A stretch of 64,000 nt of DNA from Fusobacterium perfoetens (GTDB taxonomy: Bacteria > Fusobacteriota > Fusobacteriia > Fusobacteriales > Fusobacteriaceae): the NCBI RefSeq assembly GCF_021531475.1, contig NZ_JADYTX010000007.1:1-64000 (forward strand). The letters run 5' to 3'. The notes beneath the pieces are model-generated. The model was not told the DNA's origin. It saw only the letters and a list, made by a program, of their open reading frames with translations, and did no database searches. The position numbers and the translations under genes are program-made. Shown here in pieces: positions 32,028-40,298 of the stretch; position 1 is the first letter of the stretch; each line of letters opens with the position of its first letter.

Positions 32028-32061
32028 ACTTCTGTTATTAAAAAATGAGGGAGGAATTATT

Positions 32062-33000
32062 TTGATAAATATAAATGGTTTAGAGATAGAAGTACCTATT
32101 ATACAAGGTGGAATGGCAATTAGATGTTCTATGTCAAAGCTAGCTTCTGCAGTTGCTAATGAGGGGGGAATCGGAGTAATAGCAGGTTCAGCTCTTCCTC
32201 TTGAAGAATTAAGAGAAGAAATAAGAAAAGCTAGAAAAATGATAACAAATAAAAAAGGAGCCTTAGGAGTAAATATAATGTTTGCTGTATCATCTTTTGC
32301 TGAGGCAGTAAAAACTTGTATAGAAGAAAAAGTAGATGTTATAATCTGTGGTGCAGGATTTTCGAGAGATGTATTTTCAATGGTAAAAGGAACAGGAATA
32401 AAATTATTTCCTATAGTTTCATCTTTAAAACTTGCTAAAATTTCTGAAAAACTTGGAGCAGATGCTATAATAGTTGAGGGAGGAAATGCTGGGGGGCATT
32501 TAGGAACTGAACTAGATTCATGGGATATTATGGAAGAGATAACTAAAAATGTTTCATTGCCAGTTTTTGGAGCAGGTGGAGTAATAACTCCAGAAGATGG
32601 AGCTAGAATGTTATCACTTGGGACTGTAGGAGTTCAAATGGGAACTCGTTTTGTGGCCACTAATGAGTGTGATGTTGATGAATCTTTTAAAAAGATGTAC
32701 GTGGACACTCAAAAAGGTGATGTTATAAAAATAATGAGTTCAGTTGGATTGCCAGCTAATGCTATAAAATCTAAATGCTCTGAAAAAATATTAGAAGATA
32801 CAATAGAAAGACCAAAAACTTGTTCAGGTTGTTTAAAACATTGTAAGAGAAATTTCTGTGTAAGTCAAAGATTAATCTCTGGGCATAGTGGGGATTTAGA
32901 AAATGGATTATTTTTCGCAGGAAGAGATGTTTGGAAAATAAAGGAGATTTTATCAGTTCATCAAATTTTTGAAAATTTTAAAGGAATTTTTAATAAATAA
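32062..33000 (+). CDS. Nitronate monooxygenase/FabK-like flavoprotein
   Basis: This 312-aa FMN-dependent TIM-barrel protein is of the nitronate monooxygenase/FabK superfamily. It has IQGGMAIRCS at the start, EGGNAGGHLG (about 137-146) and GAGGVITPEDG for phosphate binding. The C-terminus carries a cysteine cluster, CSGCLKHCKRNFC, found in clostridial and fusobacterial relatives and possibly binding metal. It could oxidise nitronates or act in fatty-acid synthesis; sequence alone does not decide. It begins with TTG after GGGAGGA and ends at a terminator. Confidence 0.82.
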   Translation: MININGLEIEVPIIQGGMAIRCSMSKLASAVANEGGIGVIAGSALPLEELREEIRKARKMITNKKGALGVNIMFAVSSFAEAVKTCIEEKVDVIICGAGFSRDVFSMVKGTGIKLFPIVSSLKLAKISEKLGADAIIVEGGNAGGHLGTELDSWDIMEEITKNVSLPVFGAGGVITPEDGARMLSLGTVGVQMGTRFVATNECDVDESFKKMYVDTQKGDVIKIMSSVGLPANAIKSKCSEKILEDTIERPKTCSGCLKHCKRNFCVSQRLISGHSGDLENGLFFAGRDVWKIKEILSVHQIFENFKGIFNK

Positions 33001-33009
33001 TTAAAATTT

Positions 33010-33034
33010 AAACTGTCAATATTATTTGGCAGTT
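33010..33034 (+). terminator. Terminator
   Basis: AACTGTCAA pairs with TTGGCAGTT (one G-U), then TTTTTT. Confidence 0.82.
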
Positions 33035-33050
33035 TTTTTTAAAAAACATA

Positions 33051-33079
33051 TTGACAAGTATCGAAGTGTAAGATATAAT
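33051..33079 (+). promoter_or_regulatory. Promoter of the ars operon
   Basis: TTGACA and TATAAT are spaced by 17 bases; the spacer contains TATC-9-GATA, a possible ArsR site. Confidence 0.82.
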
Positions 33080-33103
33080 TATTTTATAAACGGAGGATAA
33101 GTT

Positions 33104-33373
33104 ATGGATAAAAATATGAGAAATGCTAAAATTTTTAAAGCTTTTTGTGATTCTAATAGACTTAGAATAATAGAGTTTTTGAAAAATGGAGAAGAGTGTG
33201 CTTGCAAACTTCTTGAACAATTAGATATAGAACAATCAACATTATCTCATCATATGAGAATACTTTGTGATTCAGAGATTGTTAAAGGTAGAAAATATGG
33301 AAAATGGATTCATTATTCATTAAATAAAGAAAAATTAGAGGAGATAAAAAAAATCATAGGAGATATGATGTAA
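33104..33373 (+). CDS. arsR: ArsR/SmtB-family repressor
   Basis: This 89-aa winged-helix metalloregulator has ANSNRLRIIEFL-like helix (FCDSNRLRIIEFLKNG) and a cysteine pair in EECACKLLEQLD, as in arsenite-sensing ArsR where the ECxCxL cysteines bind As(III). The recognition helix is QSTLSHHMRILCD. It begins after CGGAGG and heads the operon. It likely represses its own promoter and releases on metalloid binding. Confidence 0.92.
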   Translation: MDKNMRNAKIFKAFCDSNRLRIIEFLKNGEECACKLLEQLDIEQSTLSHHMRILCDSEIVKGRKYGKWIHYSLNKEKLEEIKKIIGDMM

Positions 33374-33388
33374 TTTTTTTAGACAATA

Positions 33389-33414
33389 CATTGATATATA
33401 TAAATATATCAATG
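33389..33414 (+). promoter_or_regulatory. Palindrome downstream of arsR
   Basis: CATTGATATAT and ATATATCAATG form an inverted repeat over 26 bases between arsR and the thioredoxin-like gene. A related motif recurs at 33879-33896. It lacks a T-tail, so an operator is more likely than a terminator. Confidence 0.55.
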
Positions 33415-33494
33415 AGAAAGGGAGTGGTAAAAATGAGAAATTTTAATTAATAATTAAAAATATATAAGAATAAGAAAATTAGGAGGAAAAGAGA

Positions 33495-33842
33495 ATGGGA
33501 ATATTTGATAAAATATTTGGAGAGAAAAAATGTAGCTGTTCTTGCGAGAAAAAAACAGAAAAATTAGTAGAGGAAAATATTTTAGAAAAAGACGAGTTAG
33601 AGATTAGAGTTTTAGATTCAGGTTGTAAATGTTGTCAAAACTTGGAGAAAAATACATTGGAAGCTACCAAAGAACTAGGAATAAAAACTAAAGTAAAACA
33701 TATTACAGATTTTTCAGAAATTGCTAAATATGGAATAATGTCTACTCCAGGACTATGGATAGATGGAAAAGTAGTTTCATATGGTAAAGTTTTATCAAAA
33801 GATGAAATAAAAATAATTTTAAAAAAAATAACAGAAAAGTAA
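33495..33842 (+). CDS. Thioredoxin-like protein with CxxC
   Basis: This 115-aa protein has a cysteine-rich N-terminus (KKCSCSCEKK, about 11-20), then a small thioredoxin fold of the redox-active disulfide protein 2 type: DSGCKCCQNL supplies the CxxC and TPGLWIDGK the cis-proline segment. Proteins of this type are commonly encoded beside ArsP-like permeases. It probably supplies or accepts electrons, or carries metalloid thiols, for that system. It starts after AGGAGG. Confidence 0.82.
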   Translation: MGIFDKIFGEKKCSCSCEKKTEKLVEENILEKDELEIRVLDSGCKCCQNLEKNTLEATKELGIKTKVKHITDFSEIAKYGIMSTPGLWIDGKVVSYGKVLSKDEIKIILKKITEK

Positions 33843-33878
33843 GAATGCTCCAAAAAGGAGTTTTTATTAAAAATAATA

Positions 33879-33896
33879 CATAGATAATTATCAATG
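33879..33896 (+). promoter_or_regulatory. Palindrome upstream of permease
   Basis: CATAGATAATTATCAATG is near-palindromic and shares ATTGATA with the site at 33389-33414. It lies 16 bases before the permease ATG and may be a second operator. Confidence 0.45.
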
Positions 33897-33911
33897 TGAG
33901 GGAGAAGAAAT

Positions 33912-34934
33912 ATGAATTTTTTATTTTCAATATTGGAATTTATACAAAATCAAATCTTGGGGATGAAATGGTTAAATTTATTGGTGGGAAATATATTAGA
34001 AAAATTAGGACTACATAGAACGAGCAATTTATTTAGTGGAGTGCAATTTTTCTTTTATGATACTATAAAAATAACTATATTACTTTGTACTTTAATATTT
34101 TTTATTAGCTATATTCAAAGTTACTTTCCACCTGAAAAAAGTAAAAAAATCTTGGGAAAATTTCATGGAATAAATGCTAACATAATAGGGGCACTTCTTG
34201 GAACAGTTACTCCATTTTGTTCTTGTTCGTCAATTCCATTATTCATAGGATTTACTTCAGCAGGACTTCCTTTAGGAGTGACTTTTTCTTTTCTAATATC
34301 CTCTCCTATGGTAGATTTAGGTTCTCTTTTATTATTGATAGGGATATTTGGAAGCAAAGTGGCTCTTTTATATGTTGCATTAGGATTAATAATAGCTGTA
34401 ATTGGTGGAACTGTAATAGAAAAATTAAATTTAGAAAATGAAATAGAAGATTTTATACTAAAAGCTAAAGTATCTGAAAATATAGATTTAGATATTCCAC
34501 AATTAAAGGTAAAAGACAGAATTTTATATGCTAAAAGTCAGACATTTGAAACTTTTAGAAAAGTTTTCCCCTATATATTAATCGGTGTTGGAATAGGAGC
34601 ATTTATTCATAACTGGATTCCTGAAAACTGGATAATAAATATATTAGGAGGTAAAAATCCATTTGGTGTTGTACTTGCTACTTTATTAGGAGTTCCTATT
34701 TATGCTGATATATTTGGTACAATCCCTATAGCTGAAGCGTTACTTTTTAAAGGAGCAAATTTGGGAAGTATTTTAGCTTTTATGATGGCTGTTACAACTT
34801 TATCTTTGCCTTCTTTAATAATGCTTAGAAAAGCAATAAAACCAAAATTATTAAAAATATTTGTATTTATCTGTATTATTGGTATAATAATCGTGGGATA
34901 TATATTTAATATTTTTCAACATATTATAGTATAA
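33912..34934 (+). CDS. ArsP/DUF318-type permease
   Basis: This 340-aa inner-membrane permease has about eight to ten helices. The motif TPFCSCSSIPLFIG (about 101-114) with repeated cysteines is the family hallmark; ArsP members export trivalent organoarsenicals, others are uncharacterised YraQ-type permeases. A second conserved half contains GVPIYADIFGTIP. Position between a CxxC thioredoxin-like protein and ArsC supports a metalloid export role. It starts after GTGAGGGAG. Confidence 0.85.
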   Translation: MNFLFSILEFIQNQILGMKWLNLLVGNILEKLGLHRTSNLFSGVQFFFYDTIKITILLCTLIFFISYIQSYFPPEKSKKILGKFHGINANIIGALLGTVTPFCSCSSIPLFIGFTSAGLPLGVTFSFLISSPMVDLGSLLLLIGIFGSKVALLYVALGLIIAVIGGTVIEKLNLENEIEDFILKAKVSENIDLDIPQLKVKDRILYAKSQTFETFRKVFPYILIGVGIGAFIHNWIPENWIINILGGKNPFGVVLATLLGVPIYADIFGTIPIAEALLFKGANLGSILAFMMAVTTLSLPSLIMLRKAIKPKLLKIFVFICIIGIIIVGYIFNIFQHIIV

Positions 34935-34947
34935 AAAGGAGAGAAAA

Positions 34948-35334
34948 TTGAAAAAAGTTGCTTTTATATGTGTACATAACTCTTGTAGAAGTCAGATAGC
35001 AGAGGCTTTAGGAAAATATTATGGAAAGGATATTTTTGAAAGTTACAGTGCTGGTACAGAAACAAAACCACAAATTAATCAAGATGCAGTGAGACTTATG
35101 AAAAAAATCTATGGAATAAATATGGAAGAAAGTCAAAAGTCAAAACTTTTAGAGAATATTCCAACTGTAGATATAGTTATAACTATGGGATGTAATGTAA
35201 ATTGTCCAAATCTTCCTTGTGAATGGCGTGAGGATTGGGGATTAGAAGACCCAAGTGGGAAATCTGATGAGGAATTTATAAAAGTAATAAAAGAGATAGA
35301 TTTAAAAATAAAAGAATTAATAGAGAGGATTTAA
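34948..35334 (+). CDS. arsC: Arsenate reductase, thioredoxin-coupled type
   Basis: This 128-aa low-molecular-weight phosphatase-fold reductase has CVHNSCRSQ as the P-loop (first catalytic cysteine, CX5R), and the later MGCNVNCPNLPC supplies the relay cysteines of thioredoxin-type ArsC. It reduces arsenate to arsenite. It begins with TTG after AAAGGAGAG. It is last in the operon, with a bidirectional terminator after it. Confidence 0.93.
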   Translation: MKKVAFICVHNSCRSQIAEALGKYYGKDIFESYSAGTETKPQINQDAVRLMKKIYGINMEESQKSKLLENIPTVDIVITMGCNVNCPNLPCEWREDWGLEDPSGKSDEEFIKVIKEIDLKIKELIERI

Positions 35335-35344
35335 AATAAAAAAT

Positions 35345-35371
35345 GGAGCTGTTGCAAAATGCAATAACTCC
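35345..35371. terminator. Bidirectional terminator
   Basis: GGAGCTGTTGC pairs imperfectly with GCAATAACTCC, followed by TATTTTT. It is shared by arsC and mgsA. Confidence 0.75.
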
Positions 35372-35378
35372 TATTTTT

Positions 35379-35765
35379 CTATAAAGTATTGGCTTCTTCT
35401 TTTAAACCAACGATTAGAAGTTCGGCTGTTCTTGCGTTAGTGGCAACAGGAACTTTATGAACGTCACAAAGACGAATAAGAGCTTGAACATCTGGTTCAT
35501 GTGGCATAGCAGAAAGTGGATCTCTAAAGAAAAATACAGCTAGTATTTTATCAGAAGCAATATCAGCACCTATTTGTTGGTCTCCACCAAGAGGACCAGA
35601 AAGGTATCTAGTAACATCTAAATCAGTAGCTTGAACAATTCTACCTCCAGTAGTACCAGTTCCCACTAAATCATAGTTAGCAAAAAAATCTTTATGCTTT
35701 TTTACAAAATCAACTAATTCATCTTTTTTCTTATCGTGGGCGATAAGAGCAATTCTTTTTTTCAA
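35379..35765 (-). CDS. mgsA: Methylglyoxal synthase
   Basis: This 128-aa enzyme converts dihydroxyacetone phosphate to methylglyoxal and phosphate, a bypass relieving sugar-phosphate stress. GTGTTGG binds the phosphate, and [13 protein letters not shown] carries the catalytic aspartate. The TTG at 35765 is the likely start (GGAGG seven bases upstream; protein begins [10 protein letters not shown]). A longer reading to 35813 adds residues unlike the family. Confidence 0.94.
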   Translation of the reverse strand: MKKRIALIAHDKKKDELVDFVKKHKDFFANYDLVGTGTTGGRIVQATDLDVTRYLSGPLGGDQQIGADIASDKILAVFFFRDPLSAMPHEPDVQALIRLCDVHKVPVATNARTAELLIVGLKEEANTL

Positions 35766-35800
35766 AATAATACCTCCAAAATAACGGATATGATTTTTAA

Positions 35801-35829
35801 AAATAGCTATCAAATTATGATAGCTATTT
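35801..35829 (-). terminator. Terminator of HU gene
   Basis: AAATAGCTATCA pairs with TGATAGCTATTT; on the minus strand a TTTTAAAAA tail follows. It lies 36 bases before mgsA. Confidence 0.8.
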
Positions 35830-35836
35830 AAAAATA

Positions 35837-36115
35837 CTATTTATTTAATTTGTCGTTTAAAGATTTTCCAGCTTTGAATTTAACAACTTTTTTTGCAGGT
35901 ATTTCCATTTCTTCACCAGTTTGAGGGTTTCTTCCAGTTCTTGCTGATCTTTCTCCAACACAGAATTTACCAAAACCTAAGAAAGAAATTTCATCTCCAG
36001 CTAGAACCACTTCTTCGATACATTCTAAGAAAGCAGCGATTTTTCTTTCAGCTTCAGCTTTTGATGCAAATTCACCTTTAACATAATATTTTTCAACAAA
36101 GTCTTTTTTTAGCAT
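35837..36115 (-). CDS. HU-family DNA-binding protein
   Basis: This 92-aa HU-type nucleoid protein of standard length has [20 protein letters not shown] as the DNA-binding arm signature. The N-terminus is unusual in having [14 protein letters not shown] where HU proteins normally show a shorter helix. The start follows CAAGGAGGG. It is monocistronic with its own terminator. Confidence 0.93.
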   Translation of the reverse strand: MLKKDFVEKYYVKGEFASKAEAERKIAAFLECIEEVVLAGDEISFLGFGKFCVGERSARTGRNPQTGEEMEIPAKKVVKFKAGKSLNDKLNK

Positions 36116-36211
36116 ATTTATTCCCTCCTTGATATATATAAAACTCTTAACAGTAATATATCATATTTTTATATAATATTAAATAAAAATTTAAAAAAAA
36201 TTCTATTTTTT

Positions 36212-36241
36212 TTGCTATAAAAAATAGAAATGAGATATAAT
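36212..36241 (+). promoter_or_regulatory. Distal promoter of FAH gene
   Basis: TTGCTA and TATAAT are separated by 18 bases. Confidence 0.5.
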
Positions 36242-36425
36242 TCCTTTAAAATAAAGGATTAAGAAAACAAAAACAAAAAAACGAATAACAAAAATAAAAA
36301 TAATAATTATTTTATTAAGAATAGTAATTTTAGAGAAAAGCCTTTATTTAAAAGGGTAGGATTGATTTTTGAAATATTTTTTTCGGTTTTAGTCATAAAA
36401 ATATTATTAAAATAAGATAATTTTT

Positions 36426-36454
36426 TTGATATTTCGCAAAAGTTGTATTATAAT
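36426..36454 (+). promoter_or_regulatory. Proximal promoter of FAH gene
   Basis: TTGATA and TATAAT are separated by 17 bases, 40 bases before the ATG. Confidence 0.75.
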
Positions 36455-36493
36455 ATAAATAGAGATTTTTTTATTCAAAAAGGAAGTGATGCA

Positions 36494-37384
36494 ATGAGAT
36501 TTTTAAGATTTACTCCTAAAGGTACAACAGAAGAGTTAATTGGTATTCTTTCAAAAGATGAAAAAAAGGTTTTTGATTTAAATTTCTTTGAATTAGGTAA
36601 GATGTATTCATCTATTCAAGAGATAATAGAGCATTTTAATGATGTTGAATTAAAAGAGATAAAAAATTTATTAGCTGGTGAATTAGACGGTCTTGGAAAA
36701 TATGATATAGAAGATGTAAAGATTTTACCTCCATTAAAAAGAACAATTCATGATATTATCTGTGCTGGTTTTAACTATGCTGATCATTTAAAAGAGATAA
36801 AAAAAGATAGTTCTAATAAGGTTGTAAACAGTGTATATTTTTCTAAAAGATCTACTAAGATGATAGGACAAGATGGAGAGATAGATGGACATTTAGATTT
36901 AGATCCAGCTCTTGATTATGAAGTAGAGCTTGCTGTTATAATCGGTAAAGAGGGAACAAATATAGATCCAGAAGATGTTGAAAAATATATTTTTGGTTAT
37001 ACAATTATGAATGATATATCAGCTAGAGGAATTCAAGGTAAACATCGTCAATGGTATAAAGGAAAAAGTTTAGATACTTTTACATCTTTAGGACCAGTTA
37101 TAGTTACAAAAGATGAGTTACCTCTTCCACTTAATTTAGATATTGAAAGTATTTTAAATGGTGAAACAAGACAAAAATCAAATACAAAACTTATGATAAG
37201 AGGTATCAAAGAATTAATTTCTGAAATCTCTCAAGGAATTACATTAGAACCAGGAGATATTATTGCCACAGGAACTTGTTCTGGTGTAGGTGTAGGATTT
37301 GATCCACCTAGATATATGAAATCTGGAGATATAATCGAATGTAAAATTGAGAAGATAGGAACTTTAAGAAATAAAGTTAAATAG
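36494..37384 (+). CDS. Fumarylacetoacetate hydrolase-family protein
   Basis: This 296-aa FAH-superfamily enzyme hydrolyses, decarboxylates or isomerises acylpyruvate-like compounds. DYEVELAVIIGKEG supplies metal-binding acids, followed by NDISARGIQ and the phosphate-like GDIIATGTCSGVG segment near the end. The exact substrate is unknown; relatives are annotated as acylpyruvase or 2-hydroxyhepta-diene-dioate isomerase. The start at 36494 follows AGGAAGTGA by four bases and begins MRFLRF, as in the family; a longer reading from 36443 runs through the promoter. Confidence 0.88.
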   Translation: MRFLRFTPKGTTEELIGILSKDEKKVFDLNFFELGKMYSSIQEIIEHFNDVELKEIKNLLAGELDGLGKYDIEDVKILPPLKRTIHDIICAGFNYADHLKEIKKDSSNKVVNSVYFSKRSTKMIGQDGEIDGHLDLDPALDYEVELAVIIGKEGTNIDPEDVEKYIFGYTIMNDISARGIQGKHRQWYKGKSLDTFTSLGPVIVTKDELPLPLNLDIESILNGETRQKSNTKLMIRGIKELISEISQGITLEPGDIIATGTCSGVGVGFDPPRYMKSGDIIECKIEKIGTLRNKVK

Positions 37385-37390
37385 AAAAAT

Positions 37391-37445
37391 AAAAAGGGTA
37401 TTATGAACTAGAGCTTTAAAACTATTAGTTTATAATCCCTTTTTC
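37391..37445 (+). terminator. Terminator of FAH gene
   Basis: AAAAAGGGTATTATGAACTA pairs with the downstream TAGTTTATAATCCCTTTTT. Confidence 0.85.
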
Positions 37446-37467
37446 TATTGTAAAAATTTATATAAAA

Positions 37468-37497
37468 AAGTAGAACCGTCATTTGACGATTCTACTT
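37468..37497 (-). terminator. Terminator downstream of nagB
   Basis: AAGTAGAA-c-CGTCA pairs with TGACG-a-TTCTACTT; on the minus strand TTTTTTATA follows. It is about 130 bases beyond the nagB stop, leaving a long 3' untranslated stretch with no ORF. Confidence 0.7.
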
Positions 37498-37625
37498 GGT
37501 GGGAAAATAAATTATAAAAAAAGTAACAAATAAAAGATATTGTTTGAAGATAACAAAAGAATAATTGTATGTGATTTTGTATAATTTAAAATGACTTGTA
37601 TTTGTTAAAGTGAGCTAAAAGTTTT

Positions 37626-38444
37626 TTACTTATAAAATTTATTTATTAAGTCTAAAGAATTTAAATTATCTTTTTCAATATCTTTGAAGTATCTGTAAGT
37701 AGAAACTTTAATTTCCCCACAAGCACTTTCATCAGCAACAATAATTCCTTTTCTGTGTAGTTGTAAAGCTGAAACAGTACACATATGGTTAACTCCTTCT
37801 TCAATAGCTTTGTGAAGAGCTAAAGCTTTGCTACTAGAATCTACCATAACTAAAACTTCTTCTGCTTCAAGAACAGTTTGAACTCCAACAGTAAGAGCAT
37901 TTTTTGGTACTTTATTTATATCGTTATCGAAAAATCTTGAGTTAGCAATTATAGTTTCTGTTGTAAGACTTTTTACTCTAGTTCTAGAACTTAAAGATGA
38001 ACCTGGTTCGTTAAAAGCAAGATGTCCATCAGAACCAATTCCTCCAACAAAAAGTTTAATTCCTCCTAGAGCTTTAATTCTTTTTTCATAGTTAGCACAT
38101 TCTTCTTCTAAATTTTCAGCTAAACCATTTAATATATTTACATTTTCTTTTTTTATGTCAACGTGCTTGAAGAAAGTTTCGTACATATAAGTATGATAAC
38201 TTTGAGGATCGTTTTCTCCTAATCCAACATACTCGTCCATATTAAAAGTGATAACATTTTCAAATGAGATTACTTTATCTTGGTATAATTTAATAAGTCT
38301 TTTATACATATCAGTAGGTGTACTTCCAGTAGGTAGACCAAGAACAAAAGGTCTTTCTTTAGTTGGTTTAAATTCTAATATTTTTTTTGCCACATAGTAA
38401 GCAGCCCAATCTCCAATTTTTCCCTCAGGAATAATAACTCTCAT
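37626..38444 (-). CDS. nagB: Glucosamine-6-phosphate deaminase
   Basis: This 272-aa enzyme converts glucosamine 6-phosphate to fructose 6-phosphate and ammonia. [11 protein letters not shown] binds phosphate, NMDEYVGL carries the catalytic aspartate, [14 protein letters not shown] the histidine. Usual length. The start follows AGGAGG. Its product enters glycolysis at the same point as that of the nearby mannitol pathway. Confidence 0.96.
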   Translation of the reverse strand: MRVIIPEGKIGDWAAYYVAKKILEFKPTKERPFVLGLPTGSTPTDMYKRLIKLYQDKVISFENVITFNMDEYVGLGENDPQSYHTYMYETFFKHVDIKKENVNILNGLAENLEEECANYEKRIKALGGIKLFVGGIGSDGHLAFNEPGSSLSSRTRVKSLTTETIIANSRFFDNDINKVPKNALTVGVQTVLEAEEVLVMVDSSSKALALHKAIEEGVNHMCTVSALQLHRKGIIVADESACGEIKVSTYRYFKDIEKDNLNSLDLINKFYK

Positions 38445-38484
38445 AAAATCCTCCTAAAAATTATTTTATTAATTGTATGGATAT

Positions 38485-38513
38485 ATGTTACATTTTTTCT
38501 GTTGAAACTTCAA
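38485..38513 (-). promoter_or_regulatory. Promoter of nagB
   Basis: On the minus strand, TTGAAG and TAACAT are separated by 17 bases. It is divergent from the mannitol locus. Confidence 0.45.
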
Positions 38514-38558
38514 AGTTAATCTTTTTCCCTTTTTTTTGAAAAAAATAATTTGAACTAA

Positions 38559-38587
38559 TTGATAAAAGTGTAGTAAAATAATACTAA
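38559..38587 (+). promoter_or_regulatory. Promoter of PTS paralogue/mtlR
   Basis: TTGATA and TACTAA are separated by 17 bases, 49 bases before the ATG at 38637. Confidence 0.5.
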
Positions 38588-38636
38588 ATATATTTATATA
38601 GTGAAAAAAACAAAAAATAAAAATAGCGGTGATGTA

Positions 38637-40298
38637 ATGAAAGAAAAACTTTATAAATTAACTAATTTTCTTCAAATAATAATAACAAAAAATATGAGTT
38701 TTTTTATAGCTTTAGGAATTTTTAGAATATTAAATTTAAAATGGGAGAAATCTTTTGAGATAGTGGAACTTTTAGTAAAATATATTATTCCTATAACCAT
38801 TGCTTATACAACGGGAAATCTAATAGAAAAAAAATATGGGTCAATTACAAGTGTATTAGCTAGTGTTATATATTTGGTTAGTTTTCAAAATAATAATATC
38901 TTAACTATAATTTTACTTTCGACTTTTTCAAGCTTGATGATAAAAAAAATAAAAAGTAGATTAATCTTAAAATATTTTCCCAGCTTGGAGATGTTAGGAG
39001 TTAATATTTTTATTCCAATAATAGCAATTATAAGTGGAGTTTCTATGAGTATCATTAATAAAAATATAGGAGAGGAGTTTGGAAAAATAATAAACTTGAT
39101 ATTAGAAATGGGTGAAAATGCTTGGTTTATTTTTTTTATTACGCCAATAATAGAGGTTTCAAAAGTATTTTTTTTAAATAATATAGTAAATCGTGGAGTA
39201 TTGTTTTTCTTGGGGTATGAAGAGATGTTACAAAAGGGGAGTTCTTTATTTTTTTTACTTGAAACAAATCCAGGTCCTGGTCTCGGAATTTTACTTTCAT
39301 ATTATTGTTTTGAAAAAAATAAAAAACAGATGTTAAATACTGTAACTTTAGAGTTTTTTGGTGGAATTCATGAATTTTATTTTTCATATGTTATAAAAAA
39401 TTTAAAATTATTATTTCCATTGGTAATTGGTGGAATCGTAGGAAATTTATTTTTTTATATTTTTGGAGTAGCTCTTTATGGGCTGCCTTCTCCTGGAAGT
39501 ATTATTCTAATCTCACTTTTTTCAAATTCAAAATTTATATTTTTAATATTAGGGATATTTTTATCAATAGTTGTTACTTTTTTTGGAGCATACTTAATAT
39601 TAAAAAATGAAAATACAGATTTTAAAGAAAATATAAAGAAAATAAACAAAATTTATTTGAAAAAAGATATAAAAAAAATAGGAATTGTGTGTATTAGTGG
39701 TGCTGGAACAAGTACAATCGGAAGGAATTTTTTAGCTAATGAGTTAGAAAAAAATGGGTATGGAGATATAAGAATAGAAAATTATAGTTCAGAAGAGGTT
39801 GAAAATGATGTTGATATTATAATAACCCATAAAAACTTGAAAAATAGTGTTGAGAAAATATATAAAGATAAAGATATAATAGTTTTGGAAAACTATTTGG
39901 ATAAAGAGTTTTATAAAGAGTTTATAAAAAATTATTTGAGAGAAAATAAAAATCAGAAAAGACAGGATATTATAATAGAGGTAAATCAGAAAGACATTTC
40001 ATTGTCAAAGGAAGATGAGGAAAAACTTTTAATAATAAATGAGAAAATAGGAATAGTAGAGAAAGAAAATGATAAAATTTTAATAAAACACTATCCATAT
40101 GGAGTGAATATTCAAGAGAATGAACTATTTATGGTTGTATATCTACCTAAAAATTTTAAAGAAAGTAGTGAGATAGCGGAAAAAATAAATTCTTTAACAA
40201 ATAAAGAGATAGAAAATCTCGAAATTATAGATGATGAAAAAGAGATAGTAGAGTTACTTGAATTAGAAAAAATTTTGGAGGTGAAGAAAGAGTGTTAA
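38637..40298 (+). CDS. Mannitol-type PTS EIICB paralogue with EIIA remnant
   Basis: This 553-aa membrane protein is related to MtlA downstream. The EIIC part (about 1-340) keeps ETNPGPGLGILLSY and GGIHEFYFSY. The EIIB part keeps its phosphorylated cysteine (C352, IVCISGAGTS). The last 110 residues align loosely with the MtlA EIIA domain (HYPYGVNI against QYPNGIDF) but lack the active IPHG histidine and the NNEHID segment. It therefore cannot be phosphorylated there. The start at 38637 follows GGTGATG; a GTG at 38601 has no site. The stop overlaps mtlR by seven bases. It may be a transporter depending on MtlA, or a sensor for MtlR. Confidence 0.8.
   Translation: MKEKLYKLTNFLQIIITKNMSFFIALGIFRILNLKWEKSFEIVELLVKYIIPITIAYTTGNLIEKKYGSITSVLASVIYLVSFQNNNILTIILLSTFSSLMIKKIKSRLILKYFPSLEMLGVNIFIPIIAIISGVSMSIINKNIGEEFGKIINLILEMGENAWFIFFITPIIEVSKVFFLNNIVNRGVLFFLGYEEMLQKGSSLFFLLETNPGPGLGILLSYYCFEKNKKQMLNTVTLEFFGGIHEFYFSYVIKNLKLLFPLVIGGIVGNLFFYIFGVALYGLPSPGSIILISLFSNSKFIFLILGIFLSIVVTFFGAYLILKNENTDFKENIKKINKIYLKKDIKKIGIVCISGAGTSTIGRNFLANELEKNGYGDIRIENYSSEEVENDVDIIITHKNLKNSVEKIYKDKDIIVLENYLDKEFYKEFIKNYLRENKNQKRQDIIIEVNQKDISLSKEDEEKLLIINEKIGIVEKENDKILIKHYPYGVNIQENELFMVVYLPKNFKESSEIAEKINSLTNKEIENLEIIDDEKEIVELLELEKILEVKKEC

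Larger units (their letters stand above)
31664..32061. other. Intergenic region between purC and the nitronate monooxygenase-like gene
   Basis: No gene is seen in this span of about 400 bases. The left part is the purC leader: on the minus strand TTTGGAAAA pairs with TTTTCCAAA over a loop of about 22 bases. The middle is featureless A/T. The right part holds the promoter and palindrome of the next gene. Confidence 0.6.
36116..36493. other. Promoter-bearing gap before FAH gene
   Basis: No gene is seen. The left end is the HU 5' region. The gap contains two plus-strand promoters (36212-36241 and 36426-36454) about 210 bases apart, with a 7-bp hairpin TCCTTTA/TAAAGGA at the expected start of the first transcript, and a very A-rich tract at 36260-36310. 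Confidence 0.55.

Noticed and set aside
33389-33414. Palindrome after arsR as a terminator
   Set aside because: It lacks a T-tail (GAGAAAGGGAG follows) and the downstream genes are functionally linked to arsR.
36260-36310. A-rich tract as a replication origin
   Set aside because: No DnaA-box clusters or origin-linked genes (dnaA, dnaN, parA) are nearby; base composition alone is not evidence here.
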